Below, in pieces: positions 19,041 to 27,665 of a stretch of 64,000 nucleotides of DNA. The position numbers were made by a program, and so were the translations under genes. The first letter of the stretch is position 1, and every line of letters begins with the position of its first letter. The DNA comes from Flavivirga aquimarina (lineage in GTDB: Bacteria > Bacteroidota > Bacteroidia > Flavobacteriales > Flavobacteriaceae), in NCBI RefSeq assembly GCF_030540835.1, contig NZ_JAUOEK010000041.1:1-64000 (forward strand), given 5' to 3'. A model generated the notes under the pieces. The model was given only the letters and a program-made list of their open reading frames with translations, made no database searches and was not told the DNA's origin.

Positions 19041-20384
19041 TTAAATTCCTAGTTGTAATCCTAAACTAATTCTATTTAGAGATTTAAACTGTCCAAAAGG
19101 CCCACTTTTATCGCCATAAAATAAATCGGCACCCAAAAAAGCTGTTAGATTATTTAAAACCAAATAATCTAACTTGGGTCTTACAAATCCATCTCCTCTA
19201 TTTAGGTTCTGAACACAAATTATGGAAGCTGTCAAGGTTTCATTTGCAAACCGTCTATCAATTAAAAATGACATGTTGGTTTCTGAACTTTCTCTCCCGA
19301 CAGTATTTTGGTTATCGTATATATAATCTTCAAAAAGTTGAATGCTCAATGTAGAATTACTAATTCCTGAGTAGTCAACACCAAGAACACCAATTATCTG
19401 GTCGCTTTTAAAGATGCCTTCTGAAACATTACTATTACTTGATGAAAAATATTTACCCTTAGAATAGCCTAATTCGCCACGTAGCGTATAACTACCAAAT
19501 GCATTACTAAATGTGCCACCAAATAAATGATATCGTTTAAATATGGGACTTATCGTTATGTTATTGTTTACATTATCTGTAATTGTTTTAACAACAGGAA
19601 AATTATCATATTGATATAAATAATTTATAGTAACATCCCAGCCTTTTAAAAAAGCTGATAAACGTATCCCATAATCGGCATCTTTTATTATTTTTTTAGG
19701 TTTTTTTAATCGGTTATTTATAACTGAGACTCCTTGTGGTGCATTAGAAAATAATGCTACTGGAAAAAATGTACCATTTTGAGCTGGAAAATCGTGATAG
19801 GTTAAATCTGGTATCCAAATTAATTGTGCTTTTATTTTTGATAACTTTAAATCGGCTTTTAAGGACCATAACGGAATCCGAGAATTGTCAAAATCATCTA
19901 ATAAAAATTCTCTAAAATTTGTGGGGTTTACGATATCCAAAATTTTTAATCCGTCCGATTTTCCCCAAACAATTTGTTGTTTTCCAACGGTTAAATAATG
20001 TTTTCTTATTTTCCAATCGAAATAAAACTCACGTAATTCTGCTTCTAATCGGTCACCAATTATTGCTCTTTTTGAAAACTCAGATACCGCATCTTGTGCA
20101 GGTTTGTTGGGTTCAAGATTATCAAGTATCTCTGCATATAAACGACCTATTACTTTTAATCTAAAATTTTTTGTTAAAGGCATATCCAATTCTGGCCGTA
20201 TAAAAAACTCTGCTTTTTGAATATCGGATGGCTTAAATTCAATAGATGTTCTGGCATCTATTAACATAGTAAATTGAGTATTCGAAATATATGACTTTTT
20301 AGGAACTACTGAATCGTTTTGAGCATTTACAATAAGGCCGAGCATTAAAAAAAACAGAACGGTAGTTAAATATGAAACCTTCAT
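19041..20384 (-). CDS. DUF1302-like outer-membrane protein
   Basis: 447 residues with a signal peptide (1-21). It has a beta-barrel pattern and the family signature VGKQQIVWGKSDGLKILDIVNP followed by REFLLDDFDNSRIPLW. It is the third gene of an operon with an MMPL/RND transporter and a LolA-like protein, with gaps of 8 and 23 bases. This trio is a recurrent envelope export set; the porin would be the outer-membrane partner. The cargo is unknown, though lipids or hydrophobic compounds are plausible. Confidence 0.82.
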   Translation of the reverse strand: MKVSYLTTVLFFLMLGLIVNAQNDSVVPKKSYISNTQFTMLIDARTSIEFKPSDIQKAEFFIRPELDMPLTKNFRLKVIGRLYAEILDNLEPNKPAQDAVSEFSKRAIIGDRLEAELREFYFDWKIRKHYLTVGKQQIVWGKSDGLKILDIVNPTNFREFLLDDFDNSRIPLWSLKADLKLSKIKAQLIWIPDLTYHDFPAQNGTFFPVALFSNAPQGVSVINNRLKKPKKIIKDADYGIRLSAFLKGWDVTINYLYQYDNFPVVKTITDNVNNNITISPIFKRYHLFGGTFSNAFGSYTLRGELGYSKGKYFSSSNSNVSEGIFKSDQIIGVLGVDYSGISNSTLSIQLFEDYIYDNQNTVGRESSETNMSFLIDRRFANETLTASIICVQNLNRGDGFVRPKLDYLVLNNLTAFLGADLFYGDKSGPFGQFKSLNRISLGLQLGI

Positions 20385-20392
20385 ATATTTGA

Positions 20393-21196
20393 TTAATTAA
20401 CACCTCTTACTAAAGATTCTTCAGAAAACAGTTCATCGTCTATAGCTGTATTATAATCACTATTACCGAAAATCATATTTGTTTTATGGTTGTTTTTATG
20501 GTTTGTTGCTTCCAACGCTTGAAATGTCCAAATCCCTTGTACTTTTTTAATGTCCTTTACATACGTTGTTTTTAAGTCGTTTCCTGCTATGTCCCAATAT
20601 TTGGTTTGTCTTACCATCCAAACCCCTCTATCTACCCATTGATGTACTTTACTATATCCAAGTTCTCTTGCAATTTTATTTGTTTTAGGTATCGCTTCAA
20701 CCAAAATACAAGGATGCCCATCAATGGTTTCTTCCTTGATCGTTTTATAATTATAATCTGAAGCGCTCATTTTAGTACCAAGCTTTATATCCTCATAAGT
20801 GAAATCTGTTCCTAAGAAATAATCGCCACGATTGGCTGCAGATATTCTTCTTGTTTTTCTAAGAGCAGGCAAATACAACCATTGGTCATCATCTTTAGTT
20901 TCATCATTATAATCATAAGACATGAATGCTGTGTTTCTTACGTTTGATGGGGTTGTAAATATCAAAATGGATTTTCTTTGGTTGTCATAATCTTTACGAT
21001 AACTCTTAATATCTCTTATCTGTGTTTTACCTTTTTTGTTAATCAAGGTCATTTTAAGATCCTGTATTTGATGTTCGCCTTCATTACGCTCGTTTACATT
21101 TCTCAAAATATCTTCTCCACTAGGAAGCGATTGCCCGATGGCAATACTCGCAATAAATAATGCGATAAAAAGGGTTATATATTGTACTTTTTTCAT
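20393..21196 (-). CDS. Outer-membrane lipoprotein-sorting-like protein (LolA-like)
   Basis: 267 residues with a signal peptide (about 1-21). A LolA/LppX-like half-barrel: DILRNVNERNEGE, MTLINKKGKTQIRDIKSYRK, DDQWLYLPALRKTRRI, FLGTDFTYEDI, VHQWVDRGVWMVRQTKYWD. It binds hydrophobic ligands in the periplasm and would pass cargo between the RND pump and the outer-membrane protein encoded beside it. Confidence 0.88.
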   Translation of the reverse strand: MKKVQYITLFIALFIASIAIGQSLPSGEDILRNVNERNEGEHQIQDLKMTLINKKGKTQIRDIKSYRKDYDNQRKSILIFTTPSNVRNTAFMSYDYNDETKDDDQWLYLPALRKTRRISAANRGDYFLGTDFTYEDIKLGTKMSASDYNYKTIKEETIDGHPCILVEAIPKTNKIARELGYSKVHQWVDRGVWMVRQTKYWDIAGNDLKTTYVKDIKKVQGIWTFQALEATNHKNNHKTNMIFGNSDYNTAIDDELFSEESLVRGVN

Positions 21197-21219
21197 GTTT
21201 ATTATTTTAAAATCTGTTA

Positions 21220-23592
21220 TTATAGAAGGGCTCCTTCTTTTAAAAATTTAGGTCTGAATACTTTTATTAACGCTGGTATAATGGAAAGACTGGCTAAAAA
21301 ACTAGTCGCAACACAGGTTGTTATTAATGCTCCAAAAGTTACAAATGGCGGTAAACTACTGGTCATGTTAATTCCGAAACCTAAACACACAGCAAACACG
21401 TTAAATAGAAGGGCTCTTCCTGTAGAAGGATACATGTCTAAAACAGCATTATCGATAGATAAATGTCTATGATTGACGGCATATTTAATATGCTGAATAA
21501 TGTGAATAGCAAAATCGACAGAAACTCCTATGGCTATGGCTCCAAAGATAGAAGTAGCTGTGTTTAAAGTTATTCCTGCAAAGCCCATTACGGCATAGAA
21601 TATTAAGATGGCCATAAACACTGGAGTAACTGCATATAACCCGGCAACAATAGACTTAAAGCTAATCGAGGTTAATAACCAGACGGCTATTAGTGCAATG
21701 AATAACCCCAGATAATTACTAAATGCTATGCCATCTAACCAGTAGTAAAATATATTCATCCAACCAGCTATTTTTACTTTTACATCACTCGTTTTAAATT
21801 TTGATGCAATGTGAGCTTTAAGTGGTTCTATTATTTGTTTAACGCTGCTATATTTACCATCTTTTAGTGTCACACTAATATTGGCATGTTGATAATCGTA
21901 GTCTATAAATTTTTCAAGATCTGCAGGATCGCCACTTGCGCTATACAAAAGAAACAGCTGTGGAATAATATCATTATTTTCAGGAATTTTATATGCTCCT
22001 TGTTTGTTTTCGTTAAGAGACTTATTCATTTGTTTGATAATATCGACAATAGACGTTGTACTACCTACAAAGGGTAGGCTCTCAATATACTCTTGTAAAG
22101 CTTCAATCTTTTTAAGCTTTTTAGCATCAAACAATCCTTCTGTTTCATTGGCAGAAACCATGACATCAAATGTATTGGCGCCATTCATTTTAGTATTTAT
22201 CAATTTATCTGCTTTATAGATATCGGTCTTTTCACTAAAATTATCGATACTGGCTTCATCTACATAAACTTTGGTAGCTCCAAAAACACCAATTAACAAT
22301 ATAGCTAGAGTAGTATATAAAATTTTCTTAGGGTTAGAGGTTATAATTGTCCCCATTTTAAAGACTAACTTTCCAAAGAAATCAGTTTTAACTTCCTTGC
22401 TATCCTTACTTTTTTGATAAGCTTTACTCAATTTTGGTTTTAACAAAATCAAGATTGCGGGTACTAATAAAAGGGATAATAACATCGCCATCAATACACC
22501 TATAGATGAAAAGATACCCACCATTTTTAATGGTGGAATGGTGGTCGTTATGCTTAAAGCCATAAATCCAGCAACATTAGTTAAACTAGTAAAAGTAACC
22601 GGACGCCACATATCTTTCATGGTCATTAATACAATCTCTCGAGATGTTTTCTCGGGATGTTCTGCTAAAAATTCATAGTAAGCACCAAGTATATGAATGG
22701 CATCTGCAACACTTATGGCTATTAATATTACAGGAATAACATTTGAGGTTAGGTACATTGGTACTCCGAGTCCAGCCATAATACCCATTGTAGAAACTAC
22801 AGCTCCTAGAATTACAAAAACCGTAAGATATAACCCTCTAAATGTTCTGTAAGCAATTACCAATACTATTAGAATTACTAAAAATGCTAGTGGTGTCATT
22901 TTTTTAGCATCGCCATCAATATATTCTGCCTGGTGCGATACCACCCCGCCTTCTCCTGCAACATGTACATTAGCTGTAGATACTGTGACCTCTTTGGCTA
23001 ACAATGTTTCTGCTAGCTTTTTAATATCCTTATATGCTTGTTTACCATATTTGATTTTATCTAAAAGTTCGACCACTATTAACGAAGTTGTACCATCTTC
23101 ACTGGCTAAATTACCTGCATAAAGTGGATACCCCAATACACCATTACGAATAGTATTTGCTTCTGCATTCGTTTTTATTATTTCTTCGATAAAAGGATCT
23201 ACGACCATTCCTTCTTCTGTTCCGTAAATATTATTCTCGGTAGATAAACTTGTAATTTTATCGGGGTCTACTCCCTCAATTAATTGTACTTCATCACTAA
23301 GTTTTTTAATATAGTTTAACATTTCAGGAGTATATACCCCCTCTTTACTTTCATTTACAACAGCAATGACAATAGGATCTGATAGACCAAATAGTTCTCG
23401 AACTTCTTCTCTATTTTTTAGCGAATGATGACTAGGTGGAATAAAAGCTTCAATAGTAGTATCTATCTCCATTTTAGGCAATTGGCTACCTAAACCAACA
23501 ATAATTAGTAGGGACAGTAAAATAATAAACCATGGGTATTTTAAAGCCTTGTTAAAAAAAGTTTCAGATTTACTCATTTTTTTTGTTTCCAT
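21220..23592 (-). CDS. RND superfamily exporter, MMPL family
   Basis: 790 residues. The topology is that of MMPL/HpnN-type RND proteins: TM1 at about 15-32, a periplasmic loop to about 215, TM2-6 with a sterol-sensing-like core, TM7 at about 415, a second loop, and a final TM bundle ending near 780. It probably moves lipids or other hydrophobic molecules with the proton gradient. It is the first gene of the three-gene export operon. A promoter-like element matching one beside the ECF sigma gene lies 40 bases upstream. Confidence 0.9.
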   Translation of the reverse strand: METKKMSKSETFFNKALKYPWFIILLSLLIIVGLGSQLPKMEIDTTIEAFIPPSHHSLKNREEVRELFGLSDPIVIAVVNESKEGVYTPEMLNYIKKLSDEVQLIEGVDPDKITSLSTENNIYGTEEGMVVDPFIEEIIKTNAEANTIRNGVLGYPLYAGNLASEDGTTSLIVVELLDKIKYGKQAYKDIKKLAETLLAKEVTVSTANVHVAGEGGVVSHQAEYIDGDAKKMTPLAFLVILIVLVIAYRTFRGLYLTVFVILGAVVSTMGIMAGLGVPMYLTSNVIPVILIAISVADAIHILGAYYEFLAEHPEKTSREIVLMTMKDMWRPVTFTSLTNVAGFMALSITTTIPPLKMVGIFSSIGVLMAMLLSLLLVPAILILLKPKLSKAYQKSKDSKEVKTDFFGKLVFKMGTIITSNPKKILYTTLAILLIGVFGATKVYVDEASIDNFSEKTDIYKADKLINTKMNGANTFDVMVSANETEGLFDAKKLKKIEALQEYIESLPFVGSTTSIVDIIKQMNKSLNENKQGAYKIPENNDIIPQLFLLYSASGDPADLEKFIDYDYQHANISVTLKDGKYSSVKQIIEPLKAHIASKFKTSDVKVKIAGWMNIFYYWLDGIAFSNYLGLFIALIAVWLLTSISFKSIVAGLYAVTPVFMAILIFYAVMGFAGITLNTATSIFGAIAIGVSVDFAIHIIQHIKYAVNHRHLSIDNAVLDMYPSTGRALLFNVFAVCLGFGINMTSSLPPFVTFGALITTCVATSFLASLSIIPALIKVFRPKFLKEGALL

Positions 23593-23632
23593 TTTTTTGA
23601 TGATTCGTTAATTTTTTATTCGCTAATGTGTT

Positions 23633-23660
23633 TTAGACAATTCCAGTGCGCATTTCGGAC
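23633..23660 (-). promoter_or_regulatory. ECF-type promoter of the RND operon (site A)
   Basis: On the minus strand: GTCCGAAATGC, seven bases, AATTGTCTAA. It is identical in both blocks and in spacing to site B at 27046-27073, although the seven spacer bases differ, and the flanks are partly alike too. It lies 40 bases before the ATG of the exporter. Two conserved blocks with a variable spacer are what an ECF sigma factor promoter looks like, and an ECF sigma gene lies 3 kb away. Confidence 0.7.
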
Positions 23661-23682
23661 GAAAAATTGGCGTTTTTTTGTT

Positions 23683-24207
23683 TTAATTGTATTTCATTGC
23701 TTCATAGCTCAAGGCTTTTCTTATAAAAGCTAGCTGACCAATTACATAAGATTCTCTGTCTATTAAGAAAAGAATATAGCGTAATAGCGTCTGGTTAAAC
23801 ATTGGAGGCGTCTTAAAATCTGGCTCCTTAAAAAGTGCTGCATCAGATAGAGATTCTAATTTTTCTTTTAAAACAGGAGAAATGGTGTTCCAATTTTTTA
23901 GTAATTTTTCCAAGTTAGGATATGCCATGCCTTCTTGATAACTTTTATGGTTTTCATAAAATTCGGCATATGTATTCTCAACAGTAACACCTAAGTTTTT
24001 AGCTAAATCATACCGGGTTGAAGCTAAATTACCTGCCAACCATAGCATGTGATTGGTTTTTTCATTTATTCTAACTTTCGCATCTTCATCTTTTATGCCT
24101 TCAATGGCATTTTTAAACAACATATTATGAAGCTCGTACTGTTCTATTAATCTATCTATTGGTTTATGATTTTTCATATTCATTATTTTATAAGAGGCAT
24201 TAATCAT
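23683..24207 (-). CDS. DinB family protein
   Basis: 174 residues (or 166 from the ATG at 24183), a four-helix DinB-like bundle: LIEQYELHNMLF, NHMLWLAGNLASTRYDLAK, and a C-terminal SYVIGQLAFIRKALSYEAMKY. His residues at the usual metal-binding places are only partly conserved. Starting at 24207 it follows the SRPBCC stop by three bases, so the two are co-transcribed. The function is unknown; the family includes thiol-dependent metalloenzymes. Confidence 0.8.
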   Translation of the reverse strand: MINASYKIMNMKNHKPIDRLIEQYELHNMLFKNAIEGIKDEDAKVRINEKTNHMLWLAGNLASTRYDLAKNLGVTVENTYAEFYENHKSYQEGMAYPNLEKLLKNWNTISPVLKEKLESLSDAALFKEPDFKTPPMFNQTLLRYILFLIDRESYVIGQLAFIRKALSYEAMKYN

Positions 24208-24210
24208 TTA

Positions 24211-24648
24211 TTAAAAAGATGCTACTTTGCCAGTCTCAACAAAACTTTTTAAGCTTATCATAATAAACTTATCCCAAGTGGGTGCACATATATCATAGCA
24301 ATTCATGTTAGGTGTAAGCCCAACTTGCAAAAAATTAACCTTTGTGGTATTCTTAAACGTTTCAATATTCCAATACAAAATATCTCCAATCCATTCTGCG
24401 TTAAACTCTGGCTTACCTCCAATACATTCCCAAGTGATTTTTGAATTAGGAACATACTCTATGATTCTAAAAGTCCAACTGGCCTCTCCAAAACTTATAG
24501 TAAAAATGTCTCCTATTTTAGATACAGGTTTATCAACTTCTCCCCACCATAAATTTATTTCTTTAGACAAAGCAGAAAACACATCTACAGCACTTGCACT
24601 AGTTATGATTTCTTTAGTATAATTTTTTTCTTCTTTTTGATTATTCAT
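24211..24648 (-). CDS. SRPBCC / AHSA1-type domain protein
   Basis: 145 residues: EIITSASAVDVFSALSKEINLWWGE, SFGEASWTFRIIEYVPNSKITWECI, and the C-terminal helix TWDKFIMISLKSFVETG. A START-like ligand-binding fold of the Aha1-C type. It is divergent from hxlR1 across a shared operator, so it is probably controlled by that regulator. Confidence 0.85.
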   Translation of the reverse strand: MNNQKEEKNYTKEIITSASAVDVFSALSKEINLWWGEVDKPVSKIGDIFTISFGEASWTFRIIEYVPNSKITWECIGGKPEFNAEWIGDILYWNIETFKNTTKVNFLQVGLTPNMNCYDICAPTWDKFIMISLKSFVETGKVASF

Positions 24649-24741
24649 TTTTATTTGATTTCATATAAAGTTTATAGGTTCTATCTATACAATTTCATAG
24701 TTTAACTACATACTCTTTATCATTAAACAATGTTTTATTAG

Positions 24742-24780
24742 TATCTTTGACCAGTTGTAAAAAACAACTACACAAATATA
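24742..24780. promoter_or_regulatory. Divergent promoters around an HxlR-type operator (module 1)
   Basis: The plus-strand -7 box TATCTTTG (24742-24749) and the minus-strand box TATATTTG (24780-24773) face each other across the palindrome AGTTGTAAAAAACAACT (24753-24769). Both predicted transcription starts fall in the palindrome, so a bound dimer would block both the hxlR1 and the SRPBCC-DinB transcripts. Confidence 0.7.
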
Positions 24781-24827
24781 TAAAACCAATTTTAAAATAC
24801 AACTAGTTTTAAAACAAAACTATAAAA

Positions 24828-25253
24828 ATGAAAGAATCTAAATCTCAATGTCCTTTAAATCAAGCCTTAGAAGTCTTTGGAGATAAATGGACTTTATTAA
24901 TTATTAGAGATATTATGTTTGCTGGCAAGCGTTATTTCAATGAAATGCGTGAATCGGATGAGAAAATTGCAAGTAACATCTTAACAGACCGATTAAATAA
25001 ATTGGAAGAATTAGATATTATTATTAAAAGTAAAGATCCATATCACAAACAAAAAAACGTGTACACTCTTACTAAAATGGGTATTGATTTAATGCCTGTT
25101 ATGATTGAAATTGCCCATTGGAGTGTTAAACATAGACAAGTAAACGATAAAGATAAAATGCATGTCAAAGAACTAGTTGACGGAGGAAAACCTTTGCAAG
25201 AAAAAATGAGTTCTATACTTTTAAAAGAATTCAAAAAGATCTCTAAAAAGTAG
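24828..25253 (+). CDS. HxlR family transcriptional regulator 1
   Basis: 141 residues with the family signature CPLNQALEVFGDKWTLLIIRDIMF, then RYFNEM, NILTDRLNKLEELDII and the wing YTLTKMG. The conserved N-terminal Cys (Cys9) can sense oxidants or aldehydes in relatives. It has a winged helix and acts as a dimer. It is divergent from SRPBCC-DinB over a palindromic operator, so autoregulation is likely. Confidence 0.93.
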   Translation: MKESKSQCPLNQALEVFGDKWTLLIIRDIMFAGKRYFNEMRESDEKIASNILTDRLNKLEELDIIIKSKDPYHKQKNVYTLTKMGIDLMPVMIEIAHWSVKHRQVNDKDKMHVKELVDGGKPLQEKMSSILLKEFKKISKK

Positions 25254-25273
25254 TTTTTTATTCTTATAAATTG

Positions 25274-25618
25274 TTAACTCTGAGGAAACAATGCAGTATC
25301 AAAATAAAATGACTGCGCTACAATTTTTCCTTCTTTAATTTTAAAAACCTCACAAGTGGGTATAGATACTTGGGCGCCTAAAACTTTTAATGTTGCCAAG
25401 TGAGTTACTGCGTCTTCGGCTACTATCATATCTTGAGTTTCTACAGCAAATTCCATATCAAAAGCCATTAACTTTTCAAAATATGCATCGGGATTGTTTG
25501 TTGAAAACATAGGCCCGTTGTACTCATGTGTATCTGCCATATAACTTTTTGCTAAATTAAAATCTCCTGTATTTATCGCTTTAAAAAAGCCTTCTACAAC
25601 TTCTATTGAGTTTCTCAT
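25274..25618 (-). CDS. SnoaL-like / NTF2-fold protein
   Basis: 114 residues from ATG 25618. An upstream extension of the frame covers the operator and is not real. NSIEVVEGFFKAINTGDFNLAKSYMAD is the usual SnoaL start, and IPTCEVFKIKEGKIVAQSFYFD the final strands. A small cone-fold protein, possibly an isomerase or a ligand binder. It is divergent from hxlR2 across two HxlR-type operators. Confidence 0.8.
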   Translation of the reverse strand: MRNSIEVVEGFFKAINTGDFNLAKSYMADTHEYNGPMFSTNNPDAYFEKLMAFDMEFAVETQDMIVAEDAVTHLATLKVLGAQVSIPTCEVFKIKEGKIVAQSFYFDTALFPQS

Positions 25619-25630
25619 AATTCTTTTAGT

Positions 25631-25694
25631 TATATTTGTTACTTGTAAAAAGCAAGTGATGCAAATATAAGCATTCACTTGCAAAAAACAAGTG
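25631..25694. promoter_or_regulatory. Divergent promoters with two HxlR-type operators (module 2)
   Basis: The plus -7 box TATATTTG (25631-25638) and the minus box TATATTTG (25669-25662) flank the operator ACTTGTAAAAAGCAAGT (25641-25657). A second operator, CACTTGCAAAAAACAAGTG (25676-25694), covers the -33 area of the minus promoter and the start region of hxlR2. The half sites CTTG...CAAG and the A-rich centre match the module 1 operator in design. Confidence 0.75.
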
Positions 25695-25698
25695 TTTT

Positions 25699-26148
25699 AT
25701 GAAAAAAAATGAAAAAAGGTCTGAATGTCCCATAAGTAGGGCGTTGGATATTCTAGGGGATAAATGGACATTGCTAATAATAAGAGATATTGTGTTTAGA
25801 GGATTTCGTTTTTATAATGAATTTCTAGAGGGAGGTGAAGGTATAGCAACTAATATTTTATCGGACAGATTAAAAATATTAGAGTCTAACGGTTTTTTAG
25901 TGAGCAAAAAATATGAACTTCAAAAAACCAGAAAAATATATACTCTTACCGAAAACGGGATTGGACTCATTCCTATTTTATTAGAAATGCTCGTTTGGGG
26001 TTTTAATTTTGATGACTCTCTAATTATTCCAAATCAAAAAGCCGATATGATGAATGAAATAATTAAAAGAGTTAAAACAGACAGGGATGGGTTTCTTAAA
26101 GAAATTATTGCTTCTGTAAGAAGCTTCGATGCTAAAAATTACTGCTAA
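25699..26148 (+). CDS. HxlR family transcriptional regulator 2
   Basis: 149 residues: CPISRALDILGDKWTLLIIRDIVF (Cys10), NEFLEGGEGIATNILSDRLKILESNGFL, YTLTENGIGLIPILLEM. It is a paralogue of the regulator 0.9 kb upstream with similar operators, so the two could cross-talk. The ECF sigma gene starts 39 bases after its stop and is probably in the same transcript. Confidence 0.93.
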   Translation: MKKNEKRSECPISRALDILGDKWTLLIIRDIVFRGFRFYNEFLEGGEGIATNILSDRLKILESNGFLVSKKYELQKTRKIYTLTENGIGLIPILLEMLVWGFNFDDSLIIPNQKADMMNEIIKRVKTDRDGFLKEIIASVRSFDAKNYC

Positions 26149-26187
26149 ACATAATAGCAATTAAAACTTCGATTAAATCAATACTGC

Positions 26188-27030
26188 ATGACAAAACAAC
26201 AATATGAATCTGAATTTATAGGGTTTAAAAACGAATTATCTTCCTTCGTTTTTAGGTTGCTTACTAATCGCCAGGACACAGAAGATATAGTACACGATAC
26301 CTATATTAAGGGTTTAGATAATATTAAGAAATTTCAAGGCAAATCCTCACTTAAAACTTGGGTTTTTAGTATTGCTTTAAATTCTGCTAAAAATCAATTG
26401 AAAGGCAAAAAACGCTGGTTAGAAAATTCTCAAGATTACGGGGCAAGCTTACATTCTAAATCTCCTGAATTAATGGATAAAATGCGAGTGGTTTTTGAAA
26501 CAACACCCGAACGGGAATATGAAATAAAAGAACATATTGCATATTGTTTTAATTGCATTAATAAGACCCTACTTTTAAAGCAACAAGTATGTATATTATT
26601 AAAAGAGGTATATCACTTTAAAATATCTGAAATTATTGAAATTACTAGCTTTACAGAAGGTATTGTAAAGCATTCATTAGCTGATGCTCGAAAAAATATG
26701 ATTCGTATTTTTGATAACCGATGTGCTTTCGTTAATAAAAAAGGAATCTGTCATCAATGCACTACTTTAAAAGGGGTTTTAAACCCTAAACAAGATGCTC
26801 ATGTTAAAGCCCAAGAGTTAAAATTAGTAAAAGAAAGAGATCAGCAAAATTCTGATTATTTGTTTGATTTAAGATTAGAATTAGTGCAAGGGATACCCCC
26901 CCTAAATGCGAAGAACTCTATATTGAATACCTACATGCTTGAAAATAATGAAAACTGGGTTGAGGAAGGTAAAGAGAAAAATGTATTAGGGGAAAATACT
27001 GATGCCATTGTCTCAGGTTGTAAATTATAA
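26188..27030 (+). CDS. ECF-type RNA polymerase sigma factor with Cys-containing C-terminal extension
   Basis: 280 residues. Region 2 is at about 5-75 (NRQDTEDIVHDTYIKGLDNIKKFQGKSSLKTWVFSIALN, shown in parts: DTEDIVHDTYI, KTWVFSIALN) and region 4 at about 115-175 (ILLKEVYHFKISEIIEI, VKHSLADARKN). After region 4 comes an extension with Cys179, Cys188 and Cys191 (CAFVNKKGICHQC), a possible zinc or redox site, then a variable tail. No anti-sigma gene is adjacent, so the extension may do the regulating, as in other ECF groups with C-terminal extensions. Matching promoter elements at 23.6 and 27.0 kb are its likely targets. Confidence 0.88.
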   Translation: MTKQQYESEFIGFKNELSSFVFRLLTNRQDTEDIVHDTYIKGLDNIKKFQGKSSLKTWVFSIALNSAKNQLKGKKRWLENSQDYGASLHSKSPELMDKMRVVFETTPEREYEIKEHIAYCFNCINKTLLLKQQVCILLKEVYHFKISEIIEITSFTEGIVKHSLADARKNMIRIFDNRCAFVNKKGICHQCTTLKGVLNPKQDAHVKAQELKLVKERDQQNSDYLFDLRLELVQGIPPLNAKNSILNTYMLENNENWVEEGKEKNVLGENTDAIVSGCKL

Positions 27031-27045
27031 AAAAGTCAAATTTCC

Positions 27046-27073
27046 GTCCGAAATGCTTCGCTAAATTGTCTAA
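27046..27073 (+). promoter_or_regulatory. ECF-type promoter of the SnoaL-like gene (site B)
   Basis: GTCCGAAATGC, seven bases, AATTGTCTAA, the same as site A before the RND operon. It stands 32 bases before the ATG at 27106 and 15 bases after the sigma gene stop. Confidence 0.7.
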
Positions 27074-27105
27074 CTAGAAGTTAACAATTTAAAAGCAATA
27101 AAATT

Positions 27106-27474
27106 ATGACAAAAAAACCAATGGAAGTATTTCAAGCCTTTGGACAAGGACTAATGTCTGGCACCAATTCATGGAAATCTGTAGTCGCAGACAATATAGT
27201 ATTTACAGGCCCTGTCGATCAAGTAACAGGATTAGAAGCCTTTGCTAAATTAAACGAAGATTTTATGCCTTTAGTTAGAGGTAATGATATGAAACAAGTC
27301 GTTGAGGTCGGCAATTTTGTAATTACTCAAACTGTAATGGATGTAGCTACACCAAAAGGCAATATTATAAAATTAGATATGTCTGAGTGGTATGAAATTA
27401 TAGATGGGAAAATTCAAAACATTAAAGTTTATTATAATGCCGAAGACTATGTAAAAGAGTTTGGACTGGCTTAG
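27106..27474 (+). CDS. SnoaL-like / NTF2-fold protein 2
   Basis: 122 residues of NTF2-like cone fold: FQAFGQGLMSGTNSWKSVVADNIVFTGP, then VGNFVITQTVMDVATPKG and EWYEIIDGKIQNIKVYYNAEDYV. A small ligand-binding or enzyme fold, often placed next to ECF sigma genes. It has its own ECF-type promoter and a strong bidirectional terminator downstream. Confidence 0.82.
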   Translation: MTKKPMEVFQAFGQGLMSGTNSWKSVVADNIVFTGPVDQVTGLEAFAKLNEDFMPLVRGNDMKQVVEVGNFVITQTVMDVATPKGNIIKLDMSEWYEIIDGKIQNIKVYYNAEDYVKEFGLA

Positions 27475-27542
27475 TAATTTGATAAAAAGTGGGTTGCAAT
27501 TTTTTGTAACTCGCTTCTTCTAACGATAAAAGAAGGGTATAA

Positions 27543-27575
27543 AAAAACGTTTCTCTATACAAGAGAAACGTTTTT
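27543..27575. terminator. Bidirectional terminator between SnoaL gene and tRNA-Leu
   Basis: AAAAACGTTTCTCT, five bases, and the exact 14-base complement. The T/A runs on both sides allow it to end both the plus-strand SnoaL transcript and the minus-strand tRNA transcript. Confidence 0.9.
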
Positions 27576-27583
27576 ATGTATCG

Positions 27584-27665
27584 TGCGGGCGGGGAGACTC
27601 GAACTCCCACACCTCGCGGCACTAGATCCTAAGTCTAGCGTGTCTACCAATTCCACCACGCCCGC
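27584..27665 (-). tRNA. tRNA-Leu (anticodon UAG)
   Basis: 82 bases on the minus strand. The acceptor GCGGGCG pairs with CGCCCGC and the discriminator is A. D arm GGTAGACAC-type, anticodon arm CTAGA-CTTAGGA-TCTAG with UAG in the loop, a long variable arm (class II) and the T arm GGGAGTTCGAGTCTCCC. CCA is not encoded. Confidence 0.95.
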
